A stretch of DNA of 64,000 bases from Tsukamurella sp. 1534 (GCF_000312385.1 NZ_HE997626.1:1538711-1602710); one strand, 5' to 3'. Positions 1-8,775 are shown, numbered from the stretch's first letter. Numbers and translations are program-made. The notes: generated from the sequence alone by a model not told the origin.

Positions 1-935
1 CCCCGGCGGCGTTCGAGCCGGCGCCCGCCGTCGAATCGGAGCCGGTGCTGCACCGCCGCCCGTCCGAGCCGGAGCCTGCCACGGAACCCGCGGCGCAGTC
101 GCCCTCGGCCCCGTCGGCGCCCGCGGAGGCCGCCCCCGCCGCCACGAGCCCCGAACCCGCGGCCCCCGCCGCGGAGGCGGTCACGGCACCCGAGCCGCGT
201 GCCCCGCAGCCGGAACAGTCTGCGCCGGAGCCGGTTCGGGCCGTGGCACCGGAGCCCGAGCGCCGGCCCGAGGCCCCGCCCGAACCCCAGCCGGCATCGC
301 CCGGACCGGCCGCCCAGGCCGCGCAGGCGGCGGGACCGTCGCTCGACGAGGTCCGCACGGCCTGGCCCAAGGTGCTGCGCGCCGTGAGCGGTCGCAGCAA
401 GGTCACGGCCACGCTGATGACCAACATGCAGGTGGCGGGGCTCGCCGGCGACACGTTGCATCTCGCGCTGCCGATCCCGGCGCTGCTCGGCCGGTTCAGC
501 GATCCGCAGCACGTGGGCAACGTCCGCGAGGCGGTGCGTGAGGTGTTCGGCACGCAGTGGAACGTCGAGGTGGGTGACGGCTCCGGCGCGCCGCAGCAGG
601 GCGCTCCGCAGCAGCCGCAGCGCGCGGCTCCCGAGCCGCAGCGCAAGGCGCCGCCCACTTTCGAGCGACGCAGCCGCGCGGGGGAGCAACGCGGCGGCCA
701 GCCGGATCCGCGCCCTGCCGGCCGGGAGAACCGCGCACCGTCGCACCACGACGACATCCCGCTGCCCCCGGAGCCCGAACCCGAGCCGGAACCCGCCGAG
801 GTCTCCGAGGAGGAGATGATGGCGGACGCGCACCGCGAGGACGCGACGGGCGGGGGCGGCAGCGCGCCGCGCCGCGACCCCGAGGAGGTGGCGCTGGAGC
901 TCCTCAAGAACGAGCTCGGCGCCCGCCCGATCTGA
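1..935 (+). CDS. dnaX: DNA polymerase III subunit gamma/tau, C-terminal part (5' end outside window)
   Basis: This is the 3' part of the clamp-loader subunit that assembles the replicative polymerase; the N-terminal AAA+ ATPase domain lies upstream of the window. The first ~110 visible residues are Pro/Ala/Glu-rich and probably disordered. A folded tau-type domain follows (from PSLDEVRTAWPKVLRAVSG to GTQWNVEV), then a charged tail with PEPEPEPEPAE. The reading frame is open from base 3, so the gene enters from the left. Identity rests on the tau-type domain and on its position: next to a CFA-type methyltransferase and upstream of ybaB-recR, as in mycobacteria. The stop TGA directly abuts the stop of the convergent methyltransferase gene, so there is no intergenic space. 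Confidence 0.85.
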   Translation, partial: PAAFEPAPAVESEPVLHRRPSEPEPATEPAAQSPSAPSAPAEAAPAATSPEPAAPAAEAVTAPEPRAPQPEQSAPEPVRAVAPEPERRPEAPPEPQPASPGPAAQAAQAAGPSLDEVRTAWPKVLRAVSGRSKVTATLMTNMQVAGLAGDTLHLALPIPALLGRFSDPQHVGNVREAVREVFGTQWNVEVGDGSGAPQQGAPQQPQRAAPEPQRKAPPTFERRSRAGEQRGGQPDPRPAGRENRAPSHHDDIPLPPEPEPEPEPAEVSEEEMMADAHREDATGGGGSAPRRDPEEVALELLKNELGARPI

Positions 936-2243
936 TCAGGCCTCCCACCACGGGCGCAGGGGCAGATCGCCCGCGCCGCCCTTGTCGTCCAGCTTCACCG
1001 CGAGCACCTGGTGCAGCTGAACCACGTTGCGCTCGAAGCCCAGTCGCGATCCGGCCATGTACAGGCCCCACACCCGCGCGGTGCCCAGGCCGACCTCCGC
1101 GACGGCATCGTCCCAGTGATCGACCAGGTTGCGTCCCCAGGCGGCGAGGGTCTTCGCGTAGTGCTCGCGGAGGTTCTCCTCGTGCCGCACCTCCATCCCG
1201 CCCACGTCCTGGATCGCGGCGATCACACGGCCGGAACCGGTGAGCTCCCCGTCGGGGAAGATGTACCGGTCGATGAACTGGCCGCCCTTGCCCGACAGCT
1301 TGTTGTCGTGCCGGGTGATCGTGTGATTGAGAAGCAGCCCACCGGTTTTCAGCTTTCCCCGCAGTGATGTGAAGTACGACGGGTAGTTGTGCACGCCGAT
1401 GTGCTCGGTGAGGCCGATGGAGCTGATCGCGTCGAATTCGCTCTCCGGCACGTCGCGGTAGTCGCTGAACCGCACCTCGGCGAACTCGCCGAGCCCCTCG
1501 GCCTCGATCGCCGCCTGCGCCCAGTGCGCCTGTTCCTTCGACAGGGTGGCGCCGATGGCGTGGACTCCGCGGCGGGCGGCGTAGAGCACCATGCCGCCCC
1601 ACCCGCAGCCCACGTCCAGCAGCCGGTCGCCCGGTTTGAGACGCAGCTTCTCGAACACGAGGCGGTACTTGTTCTCCTGCGCCTGCTCGAGCGTCGCGCC
1701 GGCGTCGGGGTAGCAGGCGCACGTGTAGGTCATCGACGGTCCGAGGACCATCTCGTAGAACCGGTTAGAGACGTCGTAGTGGTGGTGGATCACCTCGGCG
1801 TCGCGGGACTTGCTGTGCCGCAGTCCCTCCGCGATCCGGCGCCAGCGCGGGATGGCCTCCTGGGGCGGCGGCGGCACGGGGATCATCCGCTCGGCCCCCA
1901 CCGAACGGGCGATCTGCGCGATCAGCTTCGGCCCCGGCTTCGCGAACTGCAGGTCGTCCGACAGCGCCTTGAGCGCCGCGTACGGATCGCCGGGGTGGGC
2001 GCCCGTGAGCTCGAGATCGCCCGCGATGTAGGCGCGGGCGAGACCCATGTCGTTGGGGGAGGTCGCGAGGTAGGTGGTGCCGCGCGGGGTCATCAGGTCG
2101 AGCCCGTACTCCGCGTCGTCCGGCCCGGCCGACGAGCCGTCGTAGGCCTTCACCCGGATCGCGAGCCTTCCGCCGGCGGCCTTCTCGATGATCTCGGCGA
2201 GGGTCAGCTTCGGGAGATGCTCGGTATGTGTGTGGCGCGTCAT
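936..2243 (-). CDS. SAM-dependent methyltransferase of the cyclopropane-fatty-acid synthase family (BfaB/UfaA1-like)
   Basis: A 435-residue cytosolic enzyme of the CFA-synthase family, which adds a methylene carbon from S-adenosylmethionine to unsaturated acyl chains of phospholipids. The glycine-rich SAM loop LLDVGCGWGG lies near residue 210, and HHHYDVSNRFYEMVLGP just upstream is typical of the family. It follows a FAD-linked oxidoreductase by 3 bp, surely in one transcript. In mycobacteria this pair (Rv3719/Rv3720 order) corresponds to enzymes described as making 10-methylstearate (tuberculostearate): the methyltransferase forms the 10-methylene intermediate and the flavoprotein reduces it. 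That function is inferred from family and neighbour; a plain cyclopropane synthase is the alternative. Confidence 0.85.
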   Translation of the reverse strand: MTRHTHTEHLPKLTLAEIIEKAAGGRLAIRVKAYDGSSAGPDDAEYGLDLMTPRGTTYLATSPNDMGLARAYIAGDLELTGAHPGDPYAALKALSDDLQFAKPGPKLIAQIARSVGAERMIPVPPPPQEAIPRWRRIAEGLRHSKSRDAEVIHHHYDVSNRFYEMVLGPSMTYTCACYPDAGATLEQAQENKYRLVFEKLRLKPGDRLLDVGCGWGGMVLYAARRGVHAIGATLSKEQAHWAQAAIEAEGLGEFAEVRFSDYRDVPESEFDAISSIGLTEHIGVHNYPSYFTSLRGKLKTGGLLLNHTITRHDNKLSGKGGQFIDRYIFPDGELTGSGRVIAAIQDVGGMEVRHEENLREHYAKTLAAWGRNLVDHWDDAVAEVGLGTARVWGLYMAGSRLGFERNVVQLHQVLAVKLDDKGGAGDLPLRPWWEA

Positions 2244-2246
2244 TTT

Positions 2247-3692
2247 TCACTGCCTCCTGACTGTCTTGTCGTACAGGCCCAGCAGGCGTCCGGCCGGGTC
2301 GTAACGGGACTTCAACTGTTCCAAGTCCGGGCCGCCGTAGAGGGCGTCGAACTCGTCGCGCCCGTAGAAGGCTTCGGAGTAGAGCGATTTGTGCCCTCCG
2401 AGTTCCGAGACCCTCTTCTCGATCAGCCGGTTCGCGCGGCCGTCGATCTGGCCGGGCTGCTTGGGGACTGCGGACCAGAACCCCACGTTCACGTACGTCC
2501 TCCGGGGTTCCAGCGGGTAGAGCGGCCACGGCCGCTCCGGGTCGGCGCCGGCGGGCGCGGGTTCGCGGAGGCGCAACGGGCACAACCAGATCGGTTCGAT
2601 CGGGATCTCGTCGAGGAACCAGTCCAGGAAGTCGGTGATCTTGCCGATCTCCACCTCGATGTCCTGCACCACGCGCTCGCCGGGAGGCTCGCCCTTGCGC
2701 GCCGAGAGCTTGTCGCCGATGTCCCAGCGCCGGTCCAGCGCCACGAGCTTCCAGTAGAAGCTGCTGCGCAGCAGGTGTTTCGGCCACATCCGGCGGATCC
2801 TGGGGTTCTGTGCGCCGAAGGCTCGGGAGCACCAGAACCAGTCGGTGTCCCAGCGCCACAGGTAGTCGTGGGTCGTGAGCCGGTCGCGCAGCACCCCGTC
2901 GGCGTGCTGCAGCGACCGGTAGTAGACGTCCATCCCGGTGTAGTCGCTGACGGGGCCGTCGTCGTCGGTCTTCCGCCCCAGGGTGAGGTACGCCTCGTCC
3001 CGGGAGAACACCACGCCGTCGAGGTAGTCGACGGGTTCGCCGTCGTGGGCCCCGGCGCCGACGACGGCGTCCATCGTCGCCTGCAACTCGTGCAGGTCGT
3101 GGAAGCGCACGTGCCGCAGCTCGACGAACCGCCGGACGGGTTCCAGATCCACGGTCAGCCGCGTCGAATAGCCCAGCGTGCCGTACGAATTCGGGAAACC
3201 GAAGTACAGATCCGCGTTGGGTCCGTCGGGGGTCGCGGTCACCACCTCGCCGGCGCCGGTGAGGATGTCCATCGACCGCACCGCCTCGTGCGGGAGTCCC
3301 GCGCGGAACGAGCTGGACTCGATTCCCATGCCCGTGACCGCGCCGCCCAGGGTGATGGTCTTGAGCTGCGGCACCACGGTGGGCGCGAGGCCGAAAGGCA
3401 GTGTCGCGGCGACGAAGTCCTGGTAGGTGCACACGCCGCCGACGTCCGCGGTCCGCGCGTCCGGATCGATCGAGACCACGGCCCCCAGGCCGGAGACCTC
3501 CAGGCCCGGGGCGTCGGTCGCGGCCCTGGCGCGGAAGAGATTCGAGGTCTTCTTCGCGAGGCGGACCCGGGATTCGGCCGGAATGGCCCGGTAGCTGGCC
3601 TCCAGGCGGGCGAGGCCCTCGGCGTACGCGGCCTCGCCGCCGATCGGGACCGTGGTCGGTGTGCGGGCCTGCGGGTCGTTGCGAGCGCTCAC
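2247..3692 (-). CDS. FAD-binding oxidoreductase (BfaA / sterol-reductase-like), likely 10-methylene fatty acid reductase
   Basis: A 481-residue FAD-linked oxidase of the FAD_binding_4 type. The N-terminal half carries the flavin-binding region, including GAVVSIDPDARTADVGG and the stretch LKTITLGGAVTGMGIESSS. The C-terminal half is rich in aromatic residues. The start is GTG (3690-3692 on the plus strand). It is the first gene of a two-gene unit with the CFA-type methyltransferase 3 bp downstream. From family knowledge the partner pair makes 10-methyl branched fatty acids, so this protein probably reduces the 10-methylene acyl chain, likely with NADPH. It resembles DHCR24-type sterol reductases overall, so a sterol or other lipid substrate cannot be excluded. 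Confidence 0.8.
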   Translation of the reverse strand: MSARNDPQARTPTTVPIGGEAAYAEGLARLEASYRAIPAESRVRLAKKTSNLFRARAATDAPGLEVSGLGAVVSIDPDARTADVGGVCTYQDFVAATLPFGLAPTVVPQLKTITLGGAVTGMGIESSSFRAGLPHEAVRSMDILTGAGEVVTATPDGPNADLYFGFPNSYGTLGYSTRLTVDLEPVRRFVELRHVRFHDLHELQATMDAVVGAGAHDGEPVDYLDGVVFSRDEAYLTLGRKTDDDGPVSDYTGMDVYYRSLQHADGVLRDRLTTHDYLWRWDTDWFWCSRAFGAQNPRIRRMWPKHLLRSSFYWKLVALDRRWDIGDKLSARKGEPPGERVVQDIEVEIGKITDFLDWFLDEIPIEPIWLCPLRLREPAPAGADPERPWPLYPLEPRRTYVNVGFWSAVPKQPGQIDGRANRLIEKRVSELGGHKSLYSEAFYGRDEFDALYGGPDLEQLKSRYDPAGRLLGLYDKTVRRQ

Positions 3693-3785
3693 GATTACCG
3701 ACGCTATACCTCCCGGCCGCGACGCGCGCGCCCCGGACCCGATTGGTTAGGCTGAGTTCGAAACCCCGAGCAGAGGATAGGAACG

Positions 3786-4235
3786 TTGGCCCAGGTAACC
3801 GCCACCAAGTCCACCACCATCGCCGCCTCCCCGGAGACGGTGCGCGCCGCGATCGAGGATTACACCCGCCGTGGCGAGATCCTGCCGCCGAACTACCACG
3901 ACTATCGCGTGCTCGAGGGCGGCCAGGGCGCGGGCACCGTCGCCGCATGGACCCTGCAGGCCACCGAGAAGCGCTCGCGCGACGTCAAGGCCACGGTCAC
4001 CGTCGACGGCGACACCGTCACCGAGACGGACGCGAACTCGTCGATGGTCACCACCTACCGGGTCGTCGCCGCGGACGGTGCCGGTGACGGGACCTCGGTC
4101 ACCGTCACCACCACGTGGCAGGGCGCCGGCGGCATCGGCGGCTTCTTCGAGAAGACCTTCGCCCCCAAGGGGCTCGGCCGCATCTACGACGAGCTGCTCA
4201 CCAACCTCAAGGTGCAGGTCGAGTCCAACGGCTAG
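3786..4235 (+). CDS. SRPBCC (START-like) family protein, Rv3718c-like
   Basis: A 149-residue protein of the polyketide cyclase/START-like fold, a single small helix-grip domain with a hydrophobic pocket. No catalytic motif can be named. The start is TTG at 3786 behind AGAGGATAGGA, a reasonable ribosome site. The sequence begins with the usual strand (QVTATKSTTIAASPETVRAAIEDY). It stands divergent from the flavoprotein gene with about 90 bp between them, in the same relative place as Rv3718c. It may bind a lipid or isoprenoid, but nothing in the sequence shows a ligand. Confidence 0.75.
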   Translation: MAQVTATKSTTIAASPETVRAAIEDYTRRGEILPPNYHDYRVLEGGQGAGTVAAWTLQATEKRSRDVKATVTVDGDTVTETDANSSMVTTYRVVAADGAGDGTSVTVTTTWQGAGGIGGFFEKTFAPKGLGRIYDELLTNLKVQVESNG

Positions 4236-4281
4236 GCGCCACCGGAGGGCGCCCGTCCCGCCGCTGCCCCTGCGCGACGGG

Positions 4282-5199
4282 GTGGACGCCACCCGCCTCG
4301 TGATCGCGGAGGAGGAGGCGGGCCGGACGCTCGGCGACGTGCTCGAGGCCCGGTTCCCGGGCACCTCGGCGTACGTGCTCGCGGAGTGCGCGTCGGGCAC
4401 CGTCGTCACGTCCGACGGTGCGTCCCTGGCCCCGTCCTCGACGGTCGCGGCCCGGCAGGCGGTGTGGATGTACCGCGAACTGCCGTACGAGATCGACGTG
4501 CCGTTCGCCATGCCGATCCTGCACGCCGACGAGCGGATCGTGGTGGTGGACAAGCCGCACTACCTGGCCACCATGCCGCGCGGCGCGCGCGTGGTGCAGA
4601 GCGCGCTGGTGCGGTTGCGGCGCGAGCTGGGAGAGCCGCGCCTCTCGCCCGCGCACCGTCTGGACCGGCTGACTGCGGGTGTGCTGCTGTTCACCCGGGA
4701 CCCCGAGGTGCGAGGCGCGTACCAGCAGCTGTTCGCCACCGGGCGGGCGCGCAAGGAGTACGCCGCGCTGGCCCCGCTCCGCGCGGGCCTGGACCTGCCC
4801 GCCACCGTCGAATCCCGGATCGAGAAGACGCCGGGGATCATGCGCGCCTACGAGGTGGAGGGGCCCGTGAACGCGCGCTCGCACGTGGAGCTGGAGGCCG
4901 AGATCGCGACCGCGTCCGGCGCCGTCGGCAGGTACCGCCTGCGCCCGGAGACCGGGAAGACGCACCAGCTGCGCCTGCACATGGCGCGGCTGGGGATACC
5001 CATCCTGGGGGATCCGCTCTATCCCGAACAGCGCGACGTGGTGGACGGCGACTTCGCGGATCCGCTGCGGCTGCTGGCGCGGCGGCTGTCCTTCACCGAC
5101 CCGGTCGACGGCGCCGAGCGCGAGTTCACCAGCGCGCGGGAGCTGGCCGTCCCGCACGGTGCGGAATCCGGGTCCACCATCCCTCCACAGGGCTCGTAG
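4282..5199 (+). CDS. RluA-family pseudouridine synthase
   Basis: A pseudouridine synthase that isomerises specific uridines in rRNA or tRNA. The catalytic-Asp motif is clear: AHRLDRLTAGVLLFTR with the Asp of HRLDRLT. The conserved C-terminal motif ETGKTHQLRLHMARLGIPILGD follows. About 305 residues from the chosen GTG. The frame is open far upstream but overlaps the SRPBCC gene there, so the true start lies between about 4264 (CTG) and 4282 (GTG). The residues PLPLRDG just before the GTG may belong to the protein, and GGAGGG at 4244-4249 could serve an upstream start. Target nucleotide unknown. Confidence 0.85.
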   Translation: MDATRLVIAEEEAGRTLGDVLEARFPGTSAYVLAECASGTVVTSDGASLAPSSTVAARQAVWMYRELPYEIDVPFAMPILHADERIVVVDKPHYLATMPRGARVVQSALVRLRRELGEPRLSPAHRLDRLTAGVLLFTRDPEVRGAYQQLFATGRARKEYAALAPLRAGLDLPATVESRIEKTPGIMRAYEVEGPVNARSHVELEAEIATASGAVGRYRLRPETGKTHQLRLHMARLGIPILGDPLYPEQRDVVDGDFADPLRLLARRLSFTDPVDGAEREFTSARELAVPHGAESGSTIPPQGS

Positions 5200-5231
5200 T
5201 CCCGGGAAACGCCGCCCGCGGGGGCGGGGTG

Positions 5232-6050
5232 CTAGCGGGTCTGACCGCCGCCCAGGTAGGCGGCGAGGCCGGCGGCCACGGCCTGCGCCAGCCGCTGCTG
5301 CCCCTGCGGCGAGGCGAACGTCGCGGCCTCGGCCGGGTCCTTGAGGTTCCCGGCCTCGACCAGCACCGACGGGACGGTCGCGAGGTTCAGTCCGGCCAGG
5401 TCCGAGCGCGGGTACAGGCCGTCCTTGCCGATGTACGCGGCGGGCGTGAAGCCGCCCGAGACGAGGGCGTCGCGCAGGCTCTTGGCCAGGGCGGGGCTCG
5501 CGGTCGTCTGCGCGGGGTTCAGCGGCGGATCGGACAGATTCACGTGAAACCCGCGGTTACCGGGGGCGGAGCCGTCGGCGTGGATGGATACCGCGGCGTC
5601 GGCGCCCCACTTGTTGGCGGCCTCGGCCCGGGCGTCCACGCAGGAGCCGACCGACTTGTCGTCGTTGCGGGACATCATCACCTGCGCGCCCGCGCCGGTG
5701 AGCACCTGGTAGAGCTGGTAGGCCACGGCGTAGTTGAAGGTGTGCTCGGCCAGGCCGTTCACGCCGGTGGTGCCGGTGGTCTGGCAGTCCTTGGTGCCGC
5801 CGCGGCCGGTGGGCACCTGGCGGCTCAGCGAGCCGTCGTTCGCGCCGTTGTGTCCCGGGTCGAGGAAGATCTTCTTGCCGGTCAGGGAGCCGGCGGCGAG
5901 CGGCGCCGCGTTGTTCACCAGGCCCGGCTCGGAGAGCGATAGGCTGGTGGGTGCGGCCGCGTCCCGCCGCTGTCCGGCGTCACCGATGGTGCAGCCGGAG
6001 AGGATCAGGGCCGGGACCAGGCCCGCGGCCACGAGGACGGCGCTGCGCAT
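5232..6050 (-). CDS. N-acetylmuramoyl-L-alanine amidase (Ami1/Rv3717-like), putative lipoprotein
   Basis: A zinc amidase of the Amidase_3 family that cleaves the bond between muramic acid and the stem peptide in peptidoglycan. Visible zinc-site motifs are IFLDPGHNGAND (His plus acidic ligand), SIHADG (His) and LVEAGNLKD (catalytic Glu). The N-terminus MRSAVLVAAGLVPALILSGC is a signal peptide with a lipobox LSGC, so it should be lipid-anchored outside the membrane. This differs from a simple secreted form and deserves a check. The ATG at 6050 is chosen because the upstream in-frame extension is basic and unlike a signal. Position before ybaB-recR matches M. tuberculosis Rv3717. Confidence 0.88.
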   Translation of the reverse strand: MRSAVLVAAGLVPALILSGCTIGDAGQRRDAAAPTSLSLSEPGLVNNAAPLAAGSLTGKKIFLDPGHNGANDGSLSRQVPTGRGGTKDCQTTGTTGVNGLAEHTFNYAVAYQLYQVLTGAGAQVMMSRNDDKSVGSCVDARAEAANKWGADAAVSIHADGSAPGNRGFHVNLSDPPLNPAQTTASPALAKSLRDALVSGGFTPAAYIGKDGLYPRSDLAGLNLATVPSVLVEAGNLKDPAEAATFASPQGQQRLAQAVAAGLAAYLGGGQTR

Positions 6051-6146
6051 GTTCACGAGCGAAGCGTACCGCCTCAACCGCCGCAGTGGTAACACTAGTA
6101 ACAAGAATCGGACATGCGGGTCGATGACCGGCAGAGGGGAGACGGC

Positions 6147-6455
6147 ATGCAGCCCGAGGGCTCGATGGAAGACCTGATGGCCCAGGTCGGCGCCATGCAG
6201 CAGCAGCTGATGGCGGCACAGGCCGAGATCCAGGCCACCACGGTCGAGGGTCAGGCAGGCGGAGGCCTGGTGAAGGTGACCGCGACGGGTGACGGCCAGG
6301 TCCAGTCCGTGGTGATCGACCCCAAGGTGGTCGACCCGGAGGATGTGGAGACGCTGCAGGACCTGGTCCTGGGCGCGCTGACCGACCTGTCGAACAACAC
6401 CGCCGAACTGGCGCAGCAGAAGATGGGGCCGCTCTCGGGCGGCCTGCCGTTCTGA
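6147..6455 (+). CDS. YbaB/EbfC family nucleoid-associated protein
   Basis: A 102-residue DNA-binding protein of the YbaB/EbfC family, which coats the nucleoid. It shows the long N-terminal helix [21 protein letters not shown] and the core [34 protein letters not shown]. The ATG at 6147 is preferred over one at 6114 because GCAGAGGGGA stands at the right distance upstream. It lies 10 bp before recR, the usual dnaX-ybaB-recR arrangement, here with four genes inserted after dnaX as in mycobacteria. Confidence 0.9.
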   Translation: MQPEGSMEDLMAQVGAMQQQLMAAQAEIQATTVEGQAGGGLVKVTATGDGQVQSVVIDPKVVDPEDVETLQDLVLGALTDLSNNTAELAQQKMGPLSGGLPF

Positions 6456-6465
6456 CGGACGGCCC

Positions 6466-7113
6466 GTGTACGAAGGCCCAGTTCAAGAGCTGATCGACGA
6501 GCTCGCCAAGCTCCCGGGAGTCGGGCCGCGCGGCGCCCAGCGCATCGCGTTCCACCTCCTGGGGGTGCAGCCCGGCGACATCGACCGGCTCACCCATGCC
6601 CTCACCCGGGTGCGCAACGACGTGCGCTACTGCGAGGTGTGCGGCAACGTCGCCGCCGAGGAACGGTGCCGGATCTGCTCCGATCCGCGCCGCGACGCCT
6701 CCAAGATCTGCGTCGTCGAGGAGGCGAAGGACGTCCAGGCGGTGGAGCGCACCCGCGAGTACCGCGGGCTCTACCACGTGCTCGGCGGCGCCCTGAACCC
6801 GATCAAGAGCGTCGGCCCGGACAAGCTGCGGATCCGCGAGCTGCTCGTGCGGCTGGGCACCCCCGTCGACGGGGTGGACGTCGACGAGGTGATCATCGCG
6901 ACCGACCCCAACACGGAGGGCGAGGCCACCGCGGCGTTCCTGGTGCGCATGCTCAAGGACTTCCCGGGTCTCACCGTGACCCGGCCCGCCGCCGGCCTGC
7001 CGATGGGCGCGGAGCTGGAGTTCGCCGATGAGCTCACCCTCGGCCGCGCGATGTCCGGCCGCCGCTCCCTCGCCGAGCCCCCGCGGGTGCTCGAAGAGTC
7101 CCCGCCGAGCTGA
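6466..7113 (+). CDS. recR: Recombination mediator RecR
   Basis: RecR, 215 residues, acts with RecF/RecO to load RecA at single-strand gaps. N-terminal helix-hairpin-helix ([20 protein letters not shown]), then a C4 zinc site ([17 protein letters not shown]), then a Toprim domain (residues ~75-175: [14 protein letters not shown] ... [16 protein letters not shown]). The start is GTG at 6466. The last ~15 residues ([15 protein letters not shown]) extend slightly beyond the usual end. A P-loop kinase gene begins 4 bp after the stop, so the two are probably cotranscribed. Confidence 0.95.
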   Translation: MYEGPVQELIDELAKLPGVGPRGAQRIAFHLLGVQPGDIDRLTHALTRVRNDVRYCEVCGNVAAEERCRICSDPRRDASKICVVEEAKDVQAVERTREYRGLYHVLGGALNPIKSVGPDKLRIRELLVRLGTPVDGVDVDEVIIATDPNTEGEATAAFLVRMLKDFPGLTVTRPAAGLPMGAELEFADELTLGRAMSGRRSLAEPPRVLEESPPS

Positions 7114-7116
7114 TCC

Positions 7117-7686
7117 GTGGACGCCGCGGAGGTGGTGCAGCGGCTGGGCGGCCGCGAGGGGACCGTCGCCGTCGACGGCCTGTCCGGGGCGGGGAAGTCG
7201 ACGTACGCCCAGGGCCTCGTCGAGGAGCTGCGCGCCGCGGGCGCGCGCACGGCCCTGGTCCGCACCGACGACTACGCCACCTGGGACGACCCCGTCGCCT
7301 GGTGGCCTCGCATGGTCGAGGAGATCCTGCTTCCCTTCTCGCGCGGCTGGGACGCGCACTACCGGCCGATGGTCTGGCGCGACGGTACGCCGCGGCCCGG
7401 CCCCGAGGTCCGGCTGCCGTGGGCGCCGCTCGTGGTGATCGAGGGCGTGTCCAGCGCGCGCCGCTCGTTCGCCCGCAGGCTCGGCCTCGCGCTGTGGCTG
7501 GAGGGCGGCACCGCCGCCGAGCGGCTGGAGCGGAGCGTGGCCCGCGACGGCGAGGCGGAGCGGGAGCACCTGCGTCGCTGGCAGGAGTTCGAGTCCGGCT
7601 GGTTCGCGGTCGACGGCACGCGCGAGCGCTGCGTGCCGATCGCGCCGTTCGCGAAAATGCACTCAGGAGGCGAGGCGCGGACATAA
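7117..7686 (+). CDS. Uridine-kinase-like P-loop NTPase (Rv3714c position)
   Basis: A 189-residue P-loop protein. Walker A is GLSGAGKSTYA near residue 23, followed by the acidic TDDY motif of nucleoside or phosphoribulokinase-like enzymes, then the strand VVIEGVSSARRS. C-terminal helices carry the basic residues of a lid (ERSVARDGEAEREHLRRWQEFE). It resembles uridine/pantothenate kinase-like ATPases, but no residue fixes the substrate. The start is GTG at 7117, 4 bp after recR. In mycobacteria a conserved gene also follows recR here. I would call it a small-molecule kinase, substrate unknown. Confidence 0.7.
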   Translation: MDAAEVVQRLGGREGTVAVDGLSGAGKSTYAQGLVEELRAAGARTALVRTDDYATWDDPVAWWPRMVEEILLPFSRGWDAHYRPMVWRDGTPRPGPEVRLPWAPLVVIEGVSSARRSFARRLGLALWLEGGTAAERLERSVARDGEAEREHLRRWQEFESGWFAVDGTRERCVPIAPFAKMHSGGEART

Positions 7687-7725
7687 TGGCCGCGTCGGGC
7701 CGCTGGAGCGAAGATTCGCGCGTCA

Positions 7726-7738
7726 TAGGATCGGGGCA
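7726..7738 (+). promoter_or_regulatory. Predicted leaderless promoter: -10 TAGGAT
   Basis: TAGGAT at 7726-7731 fits the actinobacterial -10 pattern TANNNT and ends 6 nt before the ATG at 7738. Transcription would start at or next to the ATG, giving a leaderless mRNA. There is no purine-rich ribosome site between them. Inferred from spacing only. Confidence 0.4.
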
Positions 7739-8232
7739 TGAGACTGCGCGACAACCCGATCATCGAGGTCACCCGCGCGGTGGCCTGCACGCCGGAGCGG
7801 GCGTGGGAGTTGGTCACCGACATCGAGCTGCCCACCCGCGTCGCCGGGGAGCTGCAGCGGGTCGAGTGGCTCGACGGTGCCACGGGCGTGGCGGTGGGGG
7901 CGCGTTTCCGCGGGCACAACCGCAACGAGGAGCTGGGCGACTGGACGACCGACTCCGTGGTCACCGATGTCGAGGACGGCCGCCGTTGGGTCTGGTCCGT
8001 CGGCCCCGAGGGTGAGGAGCCGTGGGCCACCTGGGGTTTCGAGGTCGATCCCGCCCGCGGCGGTGCGCTGGTCCGGCAGTGGGCGCGGGTCGGGGACGGG
8101 CGCTCGCCGTTCGCCGGCTTCGTCGCGGCGAATCCCGGGAAAGAGGCGCGGATCATCGACTTCCGGCTCGGCGTCTGGCGCACGGGCATGGAGGCCAACC
8201 TCGACGCGATCGCCGCGGCGGCCGCCCCGTGA
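7738..8232 (+). CDS. SRPBCC family protein (polyketide cyclase/dehydrase-like)
   Basis: A 164-residue START-like domain protein beginning IIEVTRAVACTPERAWELVTDIELPTRVAGELQRVEWLDG and ending in a long helix. No catalytic residues can be pointed out; the family binds or transports hydrophobic ligands. It probably starts leaderless (see the -10 just upstream). The stop overlaps the GTG of the downstream methyltransferase gene (GTGA), so the two are translationally coupled. What links a START domain with DNA alkyl repair is not evident. Confidence 0.7.
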   Translation: MRLRDNPIIEVTRAVACTPERAWELVTDIELPTRVAGELQRVEWLDGATGVAVGARFRGHNRNEELGDWTTDSVVTDVEDGRRWVWSVGPEGEEPWATWGFEVDPARGGALVRQWARVGDGRSPFAGFVAANPGKEARIIDFRLGVWRTGMEANLDAIAAAAAP

Positions 8233-8756
8233 CGCCGGGGTTCGCGCTCTTCGACACCGCCGTCGGGCGGTGCGGGATCGCCTGGGGCGCCGACGGTGCC
8301 GTCACCGCCGCCCGGCTCCCCGAGGCGTCGGACGAGGCGATGCGCGATCATCTCGCCGCCGGCGGATCGCCGGAATCCGAGCCGCCGGAGGAGGTCGGGC
8401 GGGTGATCGCCGCGGTGGTCCTTCTCGTCGCCGGTGCGAACCTCGACGACGACCTCTCCTGGGTGGCGCTGGACATGCAGGGCCTCAACGATTTCCAGCG
8501 CGCGGTCTACGACGTGGCGCGCAGGATCCCGCCCGGATCCACCCGGACCTACGGGGAGATCGCCACCGAGATCGGGCTCCCGGGTTCCGCCCGCGCGGTG
8601 GGGCGGGCGTTGGGGGAGAACCCCTTCCCGCCGATCGTGCCCTGCCACAGGATCACGGCGGCGGACGGGCGCACGGGTGGCTTCTCCGCGTCCGGCGGCG
8701 TCGCCACCAAGATGCGTCTCCTCGCGAACGAGCAAGCGGTGCTGGGCCTCTGGTGA
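8229..8756 (+). CDS. ogt: Methylated-DNA--protein-cysteine S-methyltransferase (Ogt/MGMT type)
   Basis: A suicide DNA-repair protein that moves the methyl group of O6-methylguanine onto its own cysteine. The active-site motif is IVPCHRI with Cys139. Around it stand the helix-turn-helix and arginine finger (TYGEIATEIGLPGSARAVGRALGENPFPP). The N-terminal domain FALFDTAVGRCGIAW matches the family. 175 residues from the GTG at 8229, which overlaps the previous stop by 4 bp. An open frame upstream is only the shadow of the SRPBCC gene. It converges on gatD with 19 bp between stops. Confidence 0.9.
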   Translation: MTPGFALFDTAVGRCGIAWGADGAVTAARLPEASDEAMRDHLAAGGSPESEPPEEVGRVIAAVVLLVAGANLDDDLSWVALDMQGLNDFQRAVYDVARRIPPGSTRTYGEIATEIGLPGSARAVGRALGENPFPPIVPCHRITAADGRTGGFSASGGVATKMRLLANEQAVLGLW

Positions 8757-8775
8757 CGCCGGGGAACTCTCCGGG

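Noticed and set aside
1389-3755. A 788-residue plus-strand frame opposite the fatty acid genes
   Set aside because: Shadow of the minus-strand genes; no domain and no ribosome site.
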